Positions 10,309-18,573 of a stretch of 64,000 bases of DNA are shown one piece after another. The notes beneath the pieces are model-generated. The model searched no databases and had not been told where the DNA came from. It was given only the letters and a program-made list of their open reading frames with translations. The first letter of the stretch is position 1, and every line of letters begins with the position of its first letter. This DNA comes from an uncultured Alteromonadaceae bacterium (GTDB lineage Bacteria > Pseudomonadota > Gammaproteobacteria > Enterobacterales > Alteromonadaceae). The stretch is taken from positions 236,394 to 300,393 of the forward strand of contig CANLWS010000008.1 of the NCBI GenBank assembly GCA_947494925.1. The letters are read 5' to 3'. The position numbers and the translations under genes are program-made.

Positions 10309-11640
10309 TTATTTAAGATCTAGAATATAACGAAGTAAAAAGACAGCAGCTAGCAAGTAGGTGATCAGGCTGACCTGTCTGTAGCGGCCTGTTCCAATCA
10401 TGATGCCTGTGTAGCTGATAAAGCCAAGAGCAATGCCCTCACTAATACTGAACGTCAAAGGCATGGCTAGCATAGCGATGACAGCCGTGGCAACAGCAGT
10501 CATATCGTCAAAATCTATTTGTCGAAAGGAGTCCATCATTAACACACCCACCATCACCAGAGCTGGCGTGGTGGCCATTAATGGAATTATCTTCATTACT
10601 GGCGTAAAAAATAAGGCCAATAAGAAGCAGCAGGCAACAACCACAGAAGTTAATCCCGTGCGTCCCCCCGCTGAGACACCTGCAGCTGACTCCACATAGG
10701 ATGTTACCGGAGATGTACCAATAGTTGCGCCAACAACGCTGGCAGTTGCATCCGCCGTCATGGCATTGCCGATTTTAGGAAGCCTGCCATCCTTGTCGAG
10801 CAAGTTGGCTTTGCGGGACACGCCAAGCAGGGTACCTATGGTATCGAACATATTGACGAACAGCAGAGCAAAAATCAGATCCCAGGTTTGAGCGAAATGC
10901 GTTAACGGATAAAAGATATCCATCGCCATGAAAGTGTCGCTGATACTGGCCGGCATTCCCAAAATGGCTTCGGGTGTTTCTGTCAGCCTTCCGTCACCTG
11001 ATGTCACGAAAAATCCTATGCAAGTGATAATGATAACCGACATCAGGATCGCGCCAGGGATTCTCTTAATCACCAAAATCATGGTGATTACAATGCCTGC
11101 TAATGCCAGCAGCGTCTGAGGCTCAGAAAGATTTCCCAAGGTGACTAATGTGGCAGGGTGGTCTACGATCAATTCGGCGTTTTTCAGTCCAATAAACGCA
11201 ATAAACAGGCCTATTCCGCTTTGCACCCCAATCTTGAGAGCCGCCGGAATCGCTTCGGCTATCTTGGTACGGATACCGGTTACGGACAATAATACAAATA
11301 AAATCCCGTTCCAAAAAACAATCCCCAATGCCGCCTCCCAAGGAAGCTCTCTGGTGATGCAGATAGTAAAAGCAAAAAAAGCGTTTAAACCCATGCCTGG
11401 AGCCAGGGCTATGGGATAATTCGTCATCATAGCCATCAAAAGCGTTCCGATACAGGCGGCTAGAGCCGTGACTGTAATCAAACCTTCTACTGGCATTCCA
11501 CTGGCGGATAAAATACTTGGATTGACTACAAGGATATAGGACATAGCAGCAAATGTTGTCAGCCCCGCAATCAATTCGGTCTTTAAATTAGTGCCATGCT
11601 GACTGAGTTTAAACACGCGTTCCAGAAGCGGTTGGCTCAT
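10309..11640 (-). CDS. Purine (adenine/guanine/hypoxanthine) permease, AzgA-like NCS2 family
   Basis: A 443-residue membrane protein with about 12-14 helices. It carries AzgA-like NCS2 signatures: FAAMSYILVVNP near residue 30, APGMGLNAFFAFT near 80-90, the FVNMFDTIGTLLGV segment, and SPVTSYVESAAGVSAGGRTG in the second repeat. Members import adenine, guanine or hypoxanthine by proton symport. The start overlaps the stop of the upstream RDD gene by 4 nt, so the two share a transcript. The exact purine cannot be told from sequence. Confidence 0.9.
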   Translation of the reverse strand: MSQPLLERVFKLSQHGTNLKTELIAGLTTFAAMSYILVVNPSILSASGMPVEGLITVTALAACIGTLLMAMMTNYPIALAPGMGLNAFFAFTICITRELPWEAALGIVFWNGILFVLLSVTGIRTKIAEAIPAALKIGVQSGIGLFIAFIGLKNAELIVDHPATLVTLGNLSEPQTLLALAGIVITMILVIKRIPGAILMSVIIITCIGFFVTSGDGRLTETPEAILGMPASISDTFMAMDIFYPLTHFAQTWDLIFALLFVNMFDTIGTLLGVSRKANLLDKDGRLPKIGNAMTADATASVVGATIGTSPVTSYVESAAGVSAGGRTGLTSVVVACCFLLALFFTPVMKIIPLMATTPALVMVGVLMMDSFRQIDFDDMTAVATAVIAMLAMPLTFSISEGIALGFISYTGIMIGTGRYRQVSLITYLLAAVFLLRYILDLK

Positions 11641-12200
11641 AATTGTTTCCAGCTTTTGTGATGATTGGCGTCTTTGCTTAAAACCAACATTTCAGTGCTG
11701 GCAACCCAATCCTGCAGTGATTGTTTATTTTTAACATCGAATAAAACTAACAAGGTACCTATTCCGCCCAAAGAGGCGAGGATACGTAAAAATGCTCTGG
11801 TATATCCCATAGGTCTGTCTGAAGTGCTAAATAACCGTAGACGCCAGGCACGCATTCCTATTGTTTGGCCACCGTTACGCCAAAACCACAGAAAAAAGCC
11901 TAAGACCCAAAGTCCGACCCAACCCTGAATTGCGGTTTTGTAGTAGAGGGAAGATTGAATCAAATCGCTGGTGTGTTCGTACCCCTGCATATCCAAAACA
12001 CCATTTTCCAATAAAATAACCAGAGTCACAATAATTACCATGGCAGCGCACATCCCTACTGCCACAGCGACCAACAGGTCGTAAATCATCGCGGCGATTC
12101 TGCGCAAAAATCCTGCGCGGGGAAATTGGTTCGTAGAAGTGTTCATAACAACAACATTGATTCGTGATGGCGAAATGATAGCAGCAAATAACCCTGCCAA
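11637..12200 (-). CDS. RDD family membrane protein
   Basis: A small inner-membrane protein with the RDD pattern: FPRAGFLRRIAAMIYDLLVAVAVG at the start of the domain, a second helix with VIIVTLVILL, then WVGLWVLGFFLWFWRNGGQTIGMRAWRLRL and a last helix. Its function is unknown; some RDD proteins act in ion transport. The start is uncertain. A TTG at 12198-12200 sits only about 3 nt after a near-perfect AAAGGAGGTGA ribosome site, which is too close. The alternative ATG at about 12146 gives a more typical N-terminus but lacks a good ribosome site. It is coupled to the purine permease downstream. Confidence 0.8.
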   Translation of the reverse strand: MAGLFAAIISPSRINVVVMNTSTNQFPRAGFLRRIAAMIYDLLVAVAVGMCAAMVIIVTLVILLENGVLDMQGYEHTSDLIQSSLYYKTAIQGWVGLWVLGFFLWFWRNGGQTIGMRAWRLRLFSTSDRPMGYTRAFLRILASLGGIGTLLVLFDVKNKQSLQDWVASTEMLVLSKDANHHKSWKQL

Positions 12201-12352
12201 TCACCTCCTTTTAAACTCCATTAATTCCAGCATTAAAATGTGTACGCACAAGGGTTTAAATCAGCTCGGTAATATCCATGTCAGCTCCGCACCAGTTCTG
12301 GTCCTAGTTTGGTGTTGAGCTTACAAATAGTGTTTTCCTTATTGGTTTCTTG

Positions 12353-12409
12353 ATTGGTATTACCTTGTGGTTATTATTGGTTGACAAAAATATTGTTATT
12401 GGTTAGTTT
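12353..12409 (+). promoter_or_regulatory. Promoter with overlapping GntR/UxuR-like operator sites
   Basis: TTGACA (12381-12386), 17 nt, then TAGTTT (12404-12409) form a plausible sigma-70 promoter. The -35 is embedded in TATTGGTTGACAA, nearly the same sequence found at the alginate operon promoter. A further site, ATTGGTATTACC, lies at 12353-12364, and more TTATTGGTT copies flank it. FadR-group GntR proteins such as UxuR bind TTGGT..ACCAA palindromes, and such a regulator is encoded 0.3 kb away. Which protein binds here is inferred. Confidence 0.5.
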
Positions 12410-12680
12410 TTATTGGTTGTTTTATTTACAGTAACTTGCTGTGCAGGATTGACAGTAATCTCTTCTAGCTGGTTGAGAACCATACCTTGTCATCCCCAAT
12501 GATCTTCCAGATGAAAATAATAGGTAGATAGTGGCAATCTGATTGGCAAAATTAGTGAAAGGGATATTACTGGCCAAAGAATTTTCGGATGTAGTTCAGG
12601 CGGAAATGTAGGGGTCGAATATTCTTAACTATTTCAAACCCGCGTACCCTGCGGTGGGCCACAGTATGTGGCCCTTTTTA
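12410..12680 (+). ncRNA. Candidate small RNA (about 270 nt) between the RDD and gntR genes
   Basis: Plus-strand stretch bounded by the promoter at 12381-12409 and a strong rho-independent terminator at 12656-12680. The terminator's T-run points right, so it cannot serve the minus-strand gntR gene. No convincing protein lies within. The longest reading is about 22 codons (TTG start near 12543, ending in ATG TAG) and lacks a ribosome site. The unit is therefore either a small RNA or a leader for a very short peptide. It matches no RNA family that I recognise. Confidence 0.4.
12656..12680 (+). terminator. Rho-independent terminator on the plus strand
   Basis: GGGCCACA, loop GTA, TGTGGCCC, then TTTTT. 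It has an 8-bp GC-rich stem and a T-run only on the plus strand, and it ends the candidate small RNA 12 nt before the gntR 3' end. Confidence 0.75.
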
Positions 12681-12691
12681 ATTTTAGACTA

Positions 12692-13423
12692 TCAATCTAC
12701 GAGGTGGTTGAGGGAGTATAATCCTCGTGTTTCGCTGGATTTGCGTCTGACTTCCTCCAAAGCATCTGCTTCACTCATGGCAAACAAGTTATTGATGAGT
12801 CGATTAAAATGCTGGTGCATAGCTGACCGCGCCGCCTGTGAATCTCGTTTAACCAGAGCATCATAGATGGCAGTATGTTCTTCAAGTCTGTCTGCATCAC
12901 TTTGACTGCAAACATTTTTATAAGCTTTTTTAATTTCTAGACGGTTGTCGCGCAATGCCCAGAAGTTCTCTACTGCTAACAAGATGGCATTGTTTCGTGT
13001 GGCGGTGGAGATAATGAAATGAAATTCCCGATCAGCTTTCTCAGGATTACTTCCTTGCTCCATTGCAATCAAGGTTTGCTTGAGTTTTCGAAGCTCTTCC
13101 TCACTAATAGTCATTGCGGCTAGTGCTGCAGCCTCTCCTTCTACCAGCGCTCTTGCCTGAGTTAATTCAAATGCACTGACAGATATGCTGTCAGATTTAG
13201 CTTCCTGCTGTTCCAGCACATAAACGCCTGAGCTGGTTTTAACTTCGACCCGCTGCCTGACTTCCAGAGCTATGATTGCTTCACGTATTGTGGGTCTGCT
13301 GACACCAAAGTTTTCTGCCAGTTCACGTTCAGGCGGAAGACGACTGCCTGGTGGATAAGCACCAGAATCGATCAGCGTTTCAATTTTTTCCACAATGTGC
13401 CAAAACATTCGGCGGTTTTTCAT
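12692..13423 (-). CDS. GntR-family transcriptional regulator, FadR/UxuR subgroup
   Basis: The N-terminal winged helix-turn-helix (about residues 8-72) reads GAYPPGSRLPPERELAENFGVS then RPTIREAI, the GntR signature. The C-terminal FCD ligand domain (about 88-225) has the metal and ligand residues of the FadR group: a D/H pair in ADREFHFIIS, an EH pair in LEEHTAIYDAL and a terminal MHQHF. UxuR and ExuR, which sense uronate-derived sugars, are in this subgroup. Palindromes of the TTGGT..ACCAA type lie next to this gene, at the alginate operon promoter and at the right edge of the window. The regulator is therefore a good candidate for control of alginate use, although it lies 39 kb from the operon. 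That link is inferred. Confidence 0.88.
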   Translation of the reverse strand: MKNRRMFWHIVEKIETLIDSGAYPPGSRLPPERELAENFGVSRPTIREAIIALEVRQRVEVKTSSGVYVLEQQEAKSDSISVSAFELTQARALVEGEAAALAAMTISEEELRKLKQTLIAMEQGSNPEKADREFHFIISTATRNNAILLAVENFWALRDNRLEIKKAYKNVCSQSDADRLEEHTAIYDALVKRDSQAARSAMHQHFNRLINNLFAMSEADALEEVRRKSSETRGLYSLNHLVD

Positions 13424-13772
13424 TTTTGCACCTTTATCTGGTTTCTGACATAAAATTACATCTCATTCCCCAATGATATCGAAATTTTGGATAAATTGGC
13501 AAAATCAATTACGCTGAACTATTCAGACCATCATCCAGATCAATACAACCAGTTGGAAGAGCGTTGAGTCGCTGACAAAAAAATTGGTCAAAAGACTATC
13601 TGTAGCGCATTAGTCTTAGAAATGTGTACGTATGTATTTCTGGTATCCCTATTTGCCAAAGTCCGCAGCATAGAGGGCGGGGGATATACCCTATATAAAC
13701 AAGATGAATTATTAGTTTGTTCACTATACGTGCATAGTCGAAAAGGATTACCGCGTTAAAATTGGAGGGTTT
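13424..13772 (+). promoter_or_regulatory. Divergent intergenic region between gntR and the transhydrogenase genes
   Basis: 349 bp without a gene. It holds an ATTGGTCAA half-palindrome at 13583-13591 that resembles the operator found near the alginate genes. A weak CTGACA and ACTATC pair, 17 nt apart, flanks that half-site on the plus strand. The pntA ribosome site GGAGG lies 6 nt before its ATG. Neither promoter can be fixed with confidence. Confidence 0.35.
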
Positions 13773-14948
13773 ATGCCAGTCATTGCATTTCCTGTTGAAG
13801 TGAACCAAACAGAGAAACGCTGTTCATTGTTGCCGATGAATGTGAAAGCCTACACCATGCTAGGTATCAGTGTTTTGATAGAAAAAGGGCTAGGGAAGCA
13901 TCTGCATATTCAGGATGATGAGTATATTTCTGCCGGGGCCCAAGTTGCACAAACTCGGGAAGATTTGCTCAGTAAGGCCAATTTTGTGCTGTCTCTGCAC
14001 AAATTGCCAGAAGCCGATCTATCCAGTCTGAAACAGACGAAGCCAATAGTGATTAGTTTTCTAGATCCTTTTAATGAGACTGACTACATCAAACAACTCT
14101 GCCAACAGCAAATTACCGGCATGAGTATGGAAATGATCCCAAGGATCAGTCGTTGCCAAAAAATGGATGCATTGAGTTCTCAAGCCAGCTTAGCGGGTTA
14201 TGTCATGATGATGACAGCTGCAAATCATTTGCACGCCGTACTACCTATGATGATGACACCGGCTGGGACGCTTAAACCTGCCAAAGTATTTGTAATTGGA
14301 GCTGGAGTAGCTGGATTACAGGCCATTGCGACGGCGAAAAGATTAGGGGCTAGTGTAACAGCTTTTGATACCCGTCAGGTGGTCGCAGAACAAGTCCAAT
14401 CCTTGGGCGCAAAATTTTTAGAGATTGACCTGGGACAGACAGGTGAAACTGGTCAGGGATATGCCCAGGCTCTTACACCAGAGCAAATGCAGAAACAGCA
14501 GCAGGAACAGGCTAAATGTATTGCCGATTCCGATATTGTTATCACTACAGCCCAATTATTTGGCCGCAAACCTCCCGTGTTGATAGACAAGAAAACCGTC
14601 GAAAGCATGAAACCTGGCAGCATCATTGTTGATATGGCGGCAGAAAATGGTGGGAATGTCGAGGGCAGTGTTGCCGGCGGTGTCGTCGAGCATCAGGGTG
14701 TCAAAATCATAGGAACGGGTTCCTGGGCCAATGGCACAGCCAAACATGCCAGTCAGATGTACGCTAATAACCTGTTTAATCTGGTCAGTGAATTCTGGGA
14801 CAAAGAAGCCAATGTGTTCAAGCTGGACCTGCAGGATGAAATCCAAGCCGGTTGCATTATTACGCACGAAGGGGAAGTGGTGAACAAGATGATCAGTGAT
14901 TTCTACCAGGCTCAACAACAAAACAATTCAAAAAGTGGGGTAGCGTAA
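13773..14948 (+). CDS. pntA: NAD(P) transhydrogenase alpha subunit, part 1 (NAD-binding domain I)
   Basis: Binds NAD(H) and passes hydride to NADP in the proton-driven transhydrogenase, a main source of NADPH. The 391 residues cover domain I only. The Rossmann motif GAGVAGLQAIATAKRLGA lies near residue 170, followed by TAFDTR. The RQD-loop region and the conserved IVDMAAENGGN are present. In Escherichia coli this part is fused to the membrane helices; here it is separate, as in the three-subunit enzymes of Rhodospirillum and many marine bacteria. The next gene starts directly after its stop. A GGAGG ribosome site supports the start. Confidence 0.95.
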   Translation: MPVIAFPVEVNQTEKRCSLLPMNVKAYTMLGISVLIEKGLGKHLHIQDDEYISAGAQVAQTREDLLSKANFVLSLHKLPEADLSSLKQTKPIVISFLDPFNETDYIKQLCQQQITGMSMEMIPRISRCQKMDALSSQASLAGYVMMMTAANHLHAVLPMMMTPAGTLKPAKVFVIGAGVAGLQAIATAKRLGASVTAFDTRQVVAEQVQSLGAKFLEIDLGQTGETGQGYAQALTPEQMQKQQQEQAKCIADSDIVITTAQLFGRKPPVLIDKKTVESMKPGSIIVDMAAENGGNVEGSVAGGVVEHQGVKIIGTGSWANGTAKHASQMYANNLFNLVSEFWDKEANVFKLDLQDEIQAGCIITHEGEVVNKMISDFYQAQQQNNSKSGVA

Positions 14949-15224
14949 ATGGAAGCGATTTATCTGTTATTTATTTTGATGTTGTCCATTTTTGTGGGCT
15001 TTGAGCTGATTCACAAGGTTCCAGCCACCTTGCATACACCTCTTATGTCGGGAGCCAATGCGATTTCCGGTATTACCGTTGTTGGCGCGCTGGCGCTGGC
15101 TGGAGGACCTCATTCAGAATACTCAACTTATCTGGGCGCCTTTGCTGTTTTTCTTGCCACTATCAATGTGGTGGGTGGTTATCTGGTTACCGATCGCATG
15201 TTAGCCATGTTCAAGAAGAAGTAG
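14949..15224 (+). CDS. NAD(P) transhydrogenase alpha subunit, part 2 (membrane domain)
   Basis: A 91-residue protein with three predicted helices, and the conserved stretch KVPATLHTPLMSGANAISGI near residue 25. It forms part of the proton channel (domain II) together with PntB. It starts at the nucleotide after the stop of part 1 and ends 9 nt before pntB, so the three genes form an operon. It is often called PntAB or PntA-2. Confidence 0.94.
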   Translation: MEAIYLLFILMLSIFVGFELIHKVPATLHTPLMSGANAISGITVVGALALAGGPHSEYSTYLGAFAVFLATINVVGGYLVTDRMLAMFKKK

Positions 15225-15233
15225 GGGGCAAGC

Positions 15234-16601
15234 ATGGATATAACCATTTTAATAAACCTAAGTTATGTATTCGCTGCGACCCTTTTCATTTTTGGCTTGA
15301 AACTGCTCGGTCATCCTGAATCTGCGCGCAAAGGCAACTTTTTATCTGCGTCAGCAATGTTGCTGGCAATAGTTATGACCTTGCTTGATCAGTCAATTGT
15401 TAGTTTTCAATGGATAGCGATAGCCATGTTCGCTGGGGCAATAGTGGGATTTTTCGCAGCGAGGTTGGTCGCCATGACTGCCATGCCGGAGATGGTATCG
15501 CTGCTTAATGGTATTGGCGGATTGGCAAGTTTATTTGTTGCCTGGGCGACCATTGAAGGCGGCTCTTCGTTGACACTATTTGTGCTGGTAGCAACGGTTT
15601 TGGCCTTACTAATAGGTGGAATAACCTTCTCAGGCAGTCTGATAGCCTGGGCTAAATTAAGTGAGAGGATCAGCGGGCGTGCTGTGACTTTTGTGGGTCA
15701 GGCTATTTTTAATGGTGCGCTGGTGCTAGCGATTCTAGTGACGGCCTATATGTTTGTGACACAGCCTACGGATCCGCTTTATCTGTACCTGGCGATGGGT
15801 CTGGCCTTAGTCATGGGAATAATGCTGGTTATGCCTATCGGTGGAGCCGACATGCCAGTGGTAATTTCGCTACTCAATAGTTACTCCGGTCTCGCTGCCT
15901 GTGCGGCTGGGTTTGCGATCAACAATAACCTGCTGATCGTGGCTGGTTCGTTAGTCGGTGCCAGCGGAATAATTCTGACCAAAATAATGTGTAAGGCTAT
16001 GAACCGCTCTCTTTCAAATGTGCTGTTTTCAGGATTTCAAGCGGTGGTCAAATCGGATATGACTATTGAGGGTGAAGTGAAGCCCCTGTCAGCAGAAGAT
16101 GCCTATTACGTGCTAGAAGCAGCACAATCTGTAGTGGTTATTCCAGGTTATGGTATGGCCGTGGCACAGGCGCAACACGCTATGAAAGAGTTACAGGAAC
16201 TGCTGGAAGAAAACGGTGCCGAAGTGGCTTACGCGATTCATCCGGTTGCGGGTAGGATGCCCGGCCATATGAATGTTTTGTTGGCTGAGGCCGATGTCTC
16301 ATATGAGCAATTGTTTGAGATGGATGATATCAACAAGCGTATCGAAAACTTTGACGTAGCTATGGTAATTGGTGCCAACGACGTGGTTAACCCTGCAGCA
16401 AGGGAGATGAAAGGCAGCCCAATTTATGGCATGCCGGTCATCAATGCGGATCTGGCCAAAAACGTCTTTGTACTCAAACGAGGCATGGCTTCTGGTTTTG
16501 CTGGTATCGACAACCCACTGTTTTTTAAAGAAAACAGTCGGATGATTTTTGGTGATGCCAAAGAGACATTGAATCATATGGTGCGCCAATTCGCCGACTA
16601 G
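15234..16601 (+). CDS. pntB: NAD(P) transhydrogenase beta subunit
   Basis: The 455-residue subunit carries about nine membrane helices (residues 1-265) and the NADP(H)-binding domain III at the C-terminus. The dinucleotide motif is VIPGYGMAVAQAQHA near 305, followed by the HPVAGRMPGHMNVLLAEA and GANDVVNPAA loops that close over NADPH. Length and motifs are standard. It is the last gene of the operon, followed 26 nt later by a strong terminator. Confidence 0.97.
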   Translation: MDITILINLSYVFAATLFIFGLKLLGHPESARKGNFLSASAMLLAIVMTLLDQSIVSFQWIAIAMFAGAIVGFFAARLVAMTAMPEMVSLLNGIGGLASLFVAWATIEGGSSLTLFVLVATVLALLIGGITFSGSLIAWAKLSERISGRAVTFVGQAIFNGALVLAILVTAYMFVTQPTDPLYLYLAMGLALVMGIMLVMPIGGADMPVVISLLNSYSGLAACAAGFAINNNLLIVAGSLVGASGIILTKIMCKAMNRSLSNVLFSGFQAVVKSDMTIEGEVKPLSAEDAYYVLEAAQSVVVIPGYGMAVAQAQHAMKELQELLEENGAEVAYAIHPVAGRMPGHMNVLLAEADVSYEQLFEMDDINKRIENFDVAMVIGANDVVNPAAREMKGSPIYGMPVINADLAKNVFVLKRGMASGFAGIDNPLFFKENSRMIFGDAKETLNHMVRQFAD

Positions 16602-16627
16602 CACCATTTAGTCGACTTGTATTTACA

Positions 16628-16654
16628 GGGCCAGCTACTTCGCTGGCCCTTTTT
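16628..16654 (+). terminator. Rho-independent terminator after pntB
   Basis: GGGCCAGC, loop TACTTC, GCTGGCCC, then TTTTT. It has an 8-bp GC-rich stem and lies 26 nt past the pntB stop. Confidence 0.9.
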
Positions 16655-16714
16655 GCAACAGAAATGGCACTGTCGAAAATATCAGCAAACTATCTGAATA
16701 AAGCCACAAAAGAC

Positions 16715-16742
16715 TTGCAAGCAGACGCGGCATCGCTATAAT
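16715..16742 (+). promoter_or_regulatory. Sigma-70 promoter of tRNA-Leu
   Basis: TTGCAA, a 16-nt spacer and a consensus TATAAT are followed by a GC-rich discriminator, typical of stable RNA promoters under stringent control. It is about 47 nt upstream of the tRNA. Confidence 0.75.
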
Positions 16743-16788
16743 GCCTGCCACTCGTTTGCAACGCAGACGAATAAAAATAAAAATCAGT

Positions 16789-16875
16789 GCCAGAGTGGCG
16801 AAATTGGTAGACGCATCGGATTCAAAATCCGACGGTGGCAACACTGTGCCGGTTCAAGTCCGGCCTCTGGTACCA
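16789..16875 (+). tRNA. tRNA-Leu, anticodon CAA
   Basis: An 87-nt gene with encoded CCA. The acceptor stem pairs GCCAGAG with CTCTGGT. The anticodon arm is TCGGA-TTCAAAA-TCCGA, giving anticodon CAA (reads UUG). The long variable arm between the anticodon and T arms marks a class II tRNA, and the T arm contains GGTTCAAGTCC. It has its own promoter and terminator. Confidence 0.97.
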
Positions 16876-16894
16876 TCTCCTCCAGGGAGATAAT

Positions 16895-16921
16895 TAAAAC
16901 CGACTTTTGTCGGTTTTTTTG
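16895..16921 (+). terminator. Rho-independent terminator after tRNA-Leu
   Basis: AAAACCGAC, loop TTTT, GTCGGTTTTTTT, starting 20 nt past the tRNA. Confidence 0.9.
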
Positions 16922-16944
16922 TGTCTGGAAAAAAGGAATTCGTC

Positions 16945-17026
16945 ATCCCGGCAACGCTCTTAAAGCCGGGATCTTTTATAACCTGATTGGTGTGCCCAAA
17001 GATCTCCGCTAACAACATGCGGAGAT
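16945..17026. repeat. Two extragenic inverted repeats downstream of tRNA-Leu
   Basis: ATCCCGGC/GCCGGGAT (16945-16972) and ATCTCCGC/GCGGAGAT (17002-17026) are both 8-bp stems flanked by GTCATC or GATGACAATGA. They resemble short palindromic repeats seen between genes in many proteobacteria. They have no T-run and no coding capacity. One cannot tell from this window whether they recur elsewhere in the genome. Confidence 0.45.
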
Positions 17027-17109
17027 GACAATGAAGGATTTTGACTGAGATAAGAGCCCAGTTTGAACTCGTCTGGTTATGTTGGAAGCCATATAGTTAT
17101 TCAAACCGT

Positions 17110-18573
17110 CTAATTTCCGTCCCGAACTTTTTCGCCAAAGGTTTCTACGCTCAGAGCCAGTAATTCTTTATGAGCATCTTTCATGTGTTGGGCCAGTTCA
17201 TGTATATCGGGCATCAGTTTTTGACAAGAAATGAGACCAAAGTCGAGCCAGCCATTGTAACTCTGCAGCGTTATATTTAATCCCATGCCATGGTAGGGAA
17301 TGGATACCGGATAGGTACTGATTTGTTTAGCACCCGCAAAATAGAGTGTTATGTTGGGACCCGGTACATTTGAAATAAGTACATTAGCAAAGGGAGGCAA
17401 AGAATTGGCGACTCTGGCTCGCGTTAGTGTCGCTGCGATGCTACTTACCAGCCAAGGTGCGCCCATAGAAGGAAAGTCTGTCGGAAGCACTGTTTTGACA
17501 TCTGACAACATTGATTTGACACTATTCGAGGATGCATATATCGCTTGCAAGCGTTCAAGCGGATCTTTGATCATGGTTGCCAGGCTCATCCTGGCCATTG
17601 ACACCTGATTACTGAGCTCAGTATTGCCCTCAGGGCGCACACTGACAGGTATTGCAGCTAACATGGGTTCATCGGGTCTGAAATCTTCATCTTCGAAATA
17701 GCGAAGCATGCCTTCTCCGGATATCGCCATTACAACATCATTCAGGCTGACATTATTGAGTTTGGCAATTTTTTTACTGTCTGCATAAGGAATGGAAAAT
17801 CGTGCAAAGCTTCTTTGGTTGGTTATCGTTGCATTGAGCGGAGTTTTAGGGGCAAGCCAGTTCATTTTCTCCGCCTTGCTATCACCTTCAGGATCCTTTG
17901 CCGGTTTGAGCAGATCAAATGCCTTCATCGTTAGCTTGGGTAAGTTCTTCGTGAGTTTGATCGATTGACTGACGTTATGCATGACGCCAGAAGCAGTTAG
18001 TTCTGCGACACCGTAATTATCCCCCTTGATGGATTCTCTCCGACGTTTGCGTTTGCTTGGTGCGCGCGGCACAGCAGAAACATCCATTATGGCTTCCATT
18101 AATACTTGGCCGCCCATGCCGTCCAACGCGGCGTGATGCATCTTCGAGTAAAGGCCAACGTAGCGGGTGCCTTCCGGCAGATCGGAAGGAACAGGTAGAC
18201 CATCAAGCACATGCATCTCCCACAAGGGACGGCTGCGATCAAGCAGGCTTGAATGCAATCGGGCGACCAATCGATCAACAGTGTTGCGCGTTGCCGGAGG
18301 TGGCACAATTACGTGGCGAATGTGGTAATCAATATCGATATCTTCGTCAATCACCCAAATTGGGTTGGCAATATCGAACGGCATATTGACAAGCTTACGC
18401 CGAAAAATGGGGGCCATATGCATGCGCTCGGTGATATGAGTCCGCACATCCTGCATAAAATCACCAGAATATTCTGGAGGCAGTTCCATTATGCTCAGAC
18501 CGCCGACATGCATAGGGGTTTCAGGTGATTCCAAATGTAAAAAGGCTGCATCTAAGCCGCTAAGATGATCCAT
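17110..18573 (-). CDS. Wax ester synthase / acyl-CoA:diacylglycerol acyltransferase (WS/DGAT)
   Basis: Joins acyl-CoA to long-chain alcohols or diacylglycerol to make storage lipid at the inner membrane. The 487 residues fit the family. It starts with the typical LSGLDAAFLHLESPETPMHVG, has the catalytic HHxxxDG motif as HHAALDG at 146-152, the conserved PLWEMHVLDGL just before it, and the C-terminal NVLISNVPGP segment of WS/DGAT C. It stands alone on the minus strand, with no obvious partner. Marine Alteromonadales and relatives commonly carry one such gene. Whether it makes wax esters or triacylglycerol cannot be told. Confidence 0.92.
   Translation of the reverse strand: MDHLSGLDAAFLHLESPETPMHVGGLSIMELPPEYSGDFMQDVRTHITERMHMAPIFRRKLVNMPFDIANPIWVIDEDIDIDYHIRHVIVPPPATRNTVDRLVARLHSSLLDRSRPLWEMHVLDGLPVPSDLPEGTRYVGLYSKMHHAALDGMGGQVLMEAIMDVSAVPRAPSKRKRRRESIKGDNYGVAELTASGVMHNVSQSIKLTKNLPKLTMKAFDLLKPAKDPEGDSKAEKMNWLAPKTPLNATITNQRSFARFSIPYADSKKIAKLNNVSLNDVVMAISGEGMLRYFEDEDFRPDEPMLAAIPVSVRPEGNTELSNQVSMARMSLATMIKDPLERLQAIYASSNSVKSMLSDVKTVLPTDFPSMGAPWLVSSIAATLTRARVANSLPPFANVLISNVPGPNITLYFAGAKQISTYPVSIPYHGMGLNITLQSYNGWLDFGLISCQKLMPDIHELAQHMKDAHKELLALSVETFGEKVRDGN

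Noticed and set aside
12338-12418. Repeated TTATTGGTT copies as replication iterons
   Set aside because: Only a few irregularly spaced copies, no replication gene and no DnaA boxes nearby; regulatory sites fit better.
12570-12650. tRNA-like look of GTAGTTCAGG...GGTCGAAT
   Set aside because: No acceptor or anticodon stem can be formed around it.
13773-16601. Idea that the transhydrogenase operon supplies NADPH specifically for alginate breakdown
   Set aside because: The operator-like half-site upstream is weak, and the reductase seems built for NADH; transhydrogenase genes are common housekeeping genes.
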